A stretch of DNA of 5,698 bases, from positions 30,747 through 36,444 of the forward strand of contig HF988123.1 in the NCBI GenBank assembly GCA_000434635.1, in the 5' to 3' direction. A program made the position numbers and the translations under genes. A model generated the notes under the pieces. It was not told the origin of the DNA. It did not search any database and saw only the letters and a list, made by a program, of their open reading frames with translations. Source of the DNA: Firmicutes bacterium CAG:110 (GTDB lineage: Bacteria > Bacillota > Clostridia > Oscillospirales > Oscillospiraceae). Below are positions 5,682 through 5,698 of the stretch, in pieces; position 1 is the first letter of the stretch, and each line of letters begins with the position of its first letter.

Positions 5682-5698
5682 AAAAGGAACGCGCCTTT
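5682..5698 (-). promoter_or_regulatory. possible 3' half of a T-box terminator in the ileS leader
   Basis: At the right edge the minus strand reads GCGCGTTCC followed by TTTT. This is nearly complementary to the GGAACCGCGC form of the universal T-box sequence, with one unpaired C, as the 3' arm of a T-box terminator would be. The 5' arm and the stem I specifier lie outside the window, so this stays tentative. Known family behaviour: ileS in Firmicutes is often under T-box control by uncharged tRNA-Ile. Confidence 0.35.

Noticed and set aside
1..5698. CRISPR array, insertion sequence, phage or defence system
   Set aside because: No regular direct repeats, transposase, integrase, nuclease or reverse-transcriptase motifs were seen. 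The tRNAs show no duplicated 3' end that would suggest an integration site.

Overview
The window looks like chromosomal DNA of a low-oxygen Gram-positive bacterium, most likely a Clostridia member of the Oscillospiraceae/Ruminococcaceae kind. The reasons are the fairly high G+C by eye, strong AGGAGG-type ribosome binding sites, sigma-A promoters close to consensus, a purine riboswitch, an IleRS whose N-terminus resembles Bacillus and Clostridium enzymes, and tRNA genes with encoded CCA ends. The taxonomic placement is inference. Every gene I can support lies on the minus strand, so transcription runs from high to low coordinates.

Right part (about 5698 to 2763): an ileS leader fragment, then a complete ileS gene for isoleucyl-tRNA synthetase (929 codons), closed by an intrinsic terminator. 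The first bases of the leader could be the 3' half of a T-box terminator whose remainder lies outside the window. The signature loop of this IleRS reads AMHKS instead of KMSKS.

Middle (about 2740 to 2449): a small self-contained tRNA unit. It has a promoter with perfect -35 and -10 hexamers, tRNA-Thr(UGU), tRNA-Tyr(GUA), and a long intrinsic terminator four bases after the second tRNA.

Left part (about 2396 to 1): a promoter, a guanine-type purine riboswitch, and a two-gene unit. The first gene encodes an uncharacterised FAD-dependent dehydrogenase with a conserved-looking cysteine cluster. The second encodes a D-amino-acid aminotransferase (dat) and starts 14 bases after the first one stops; its Shine-Dalgarno includes part of that stop codon. 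A third gene may begin at the left edge.

The most interesting item is the riboswitch. All core purine-aptamer positions are present and the specificity base is C, but the closing P1 helix can form only about three pairs, and the predicted transcript starts almost exactly at the aptamer. Only 24 bases separate the aptamer from the AUG, with no terminator, so any control should act on translation. Purine sensing is therefore tied here to an FAD dehydrogenase and D-amino-acid transamination, a pairing I do not recognise as a standard purine regulon.
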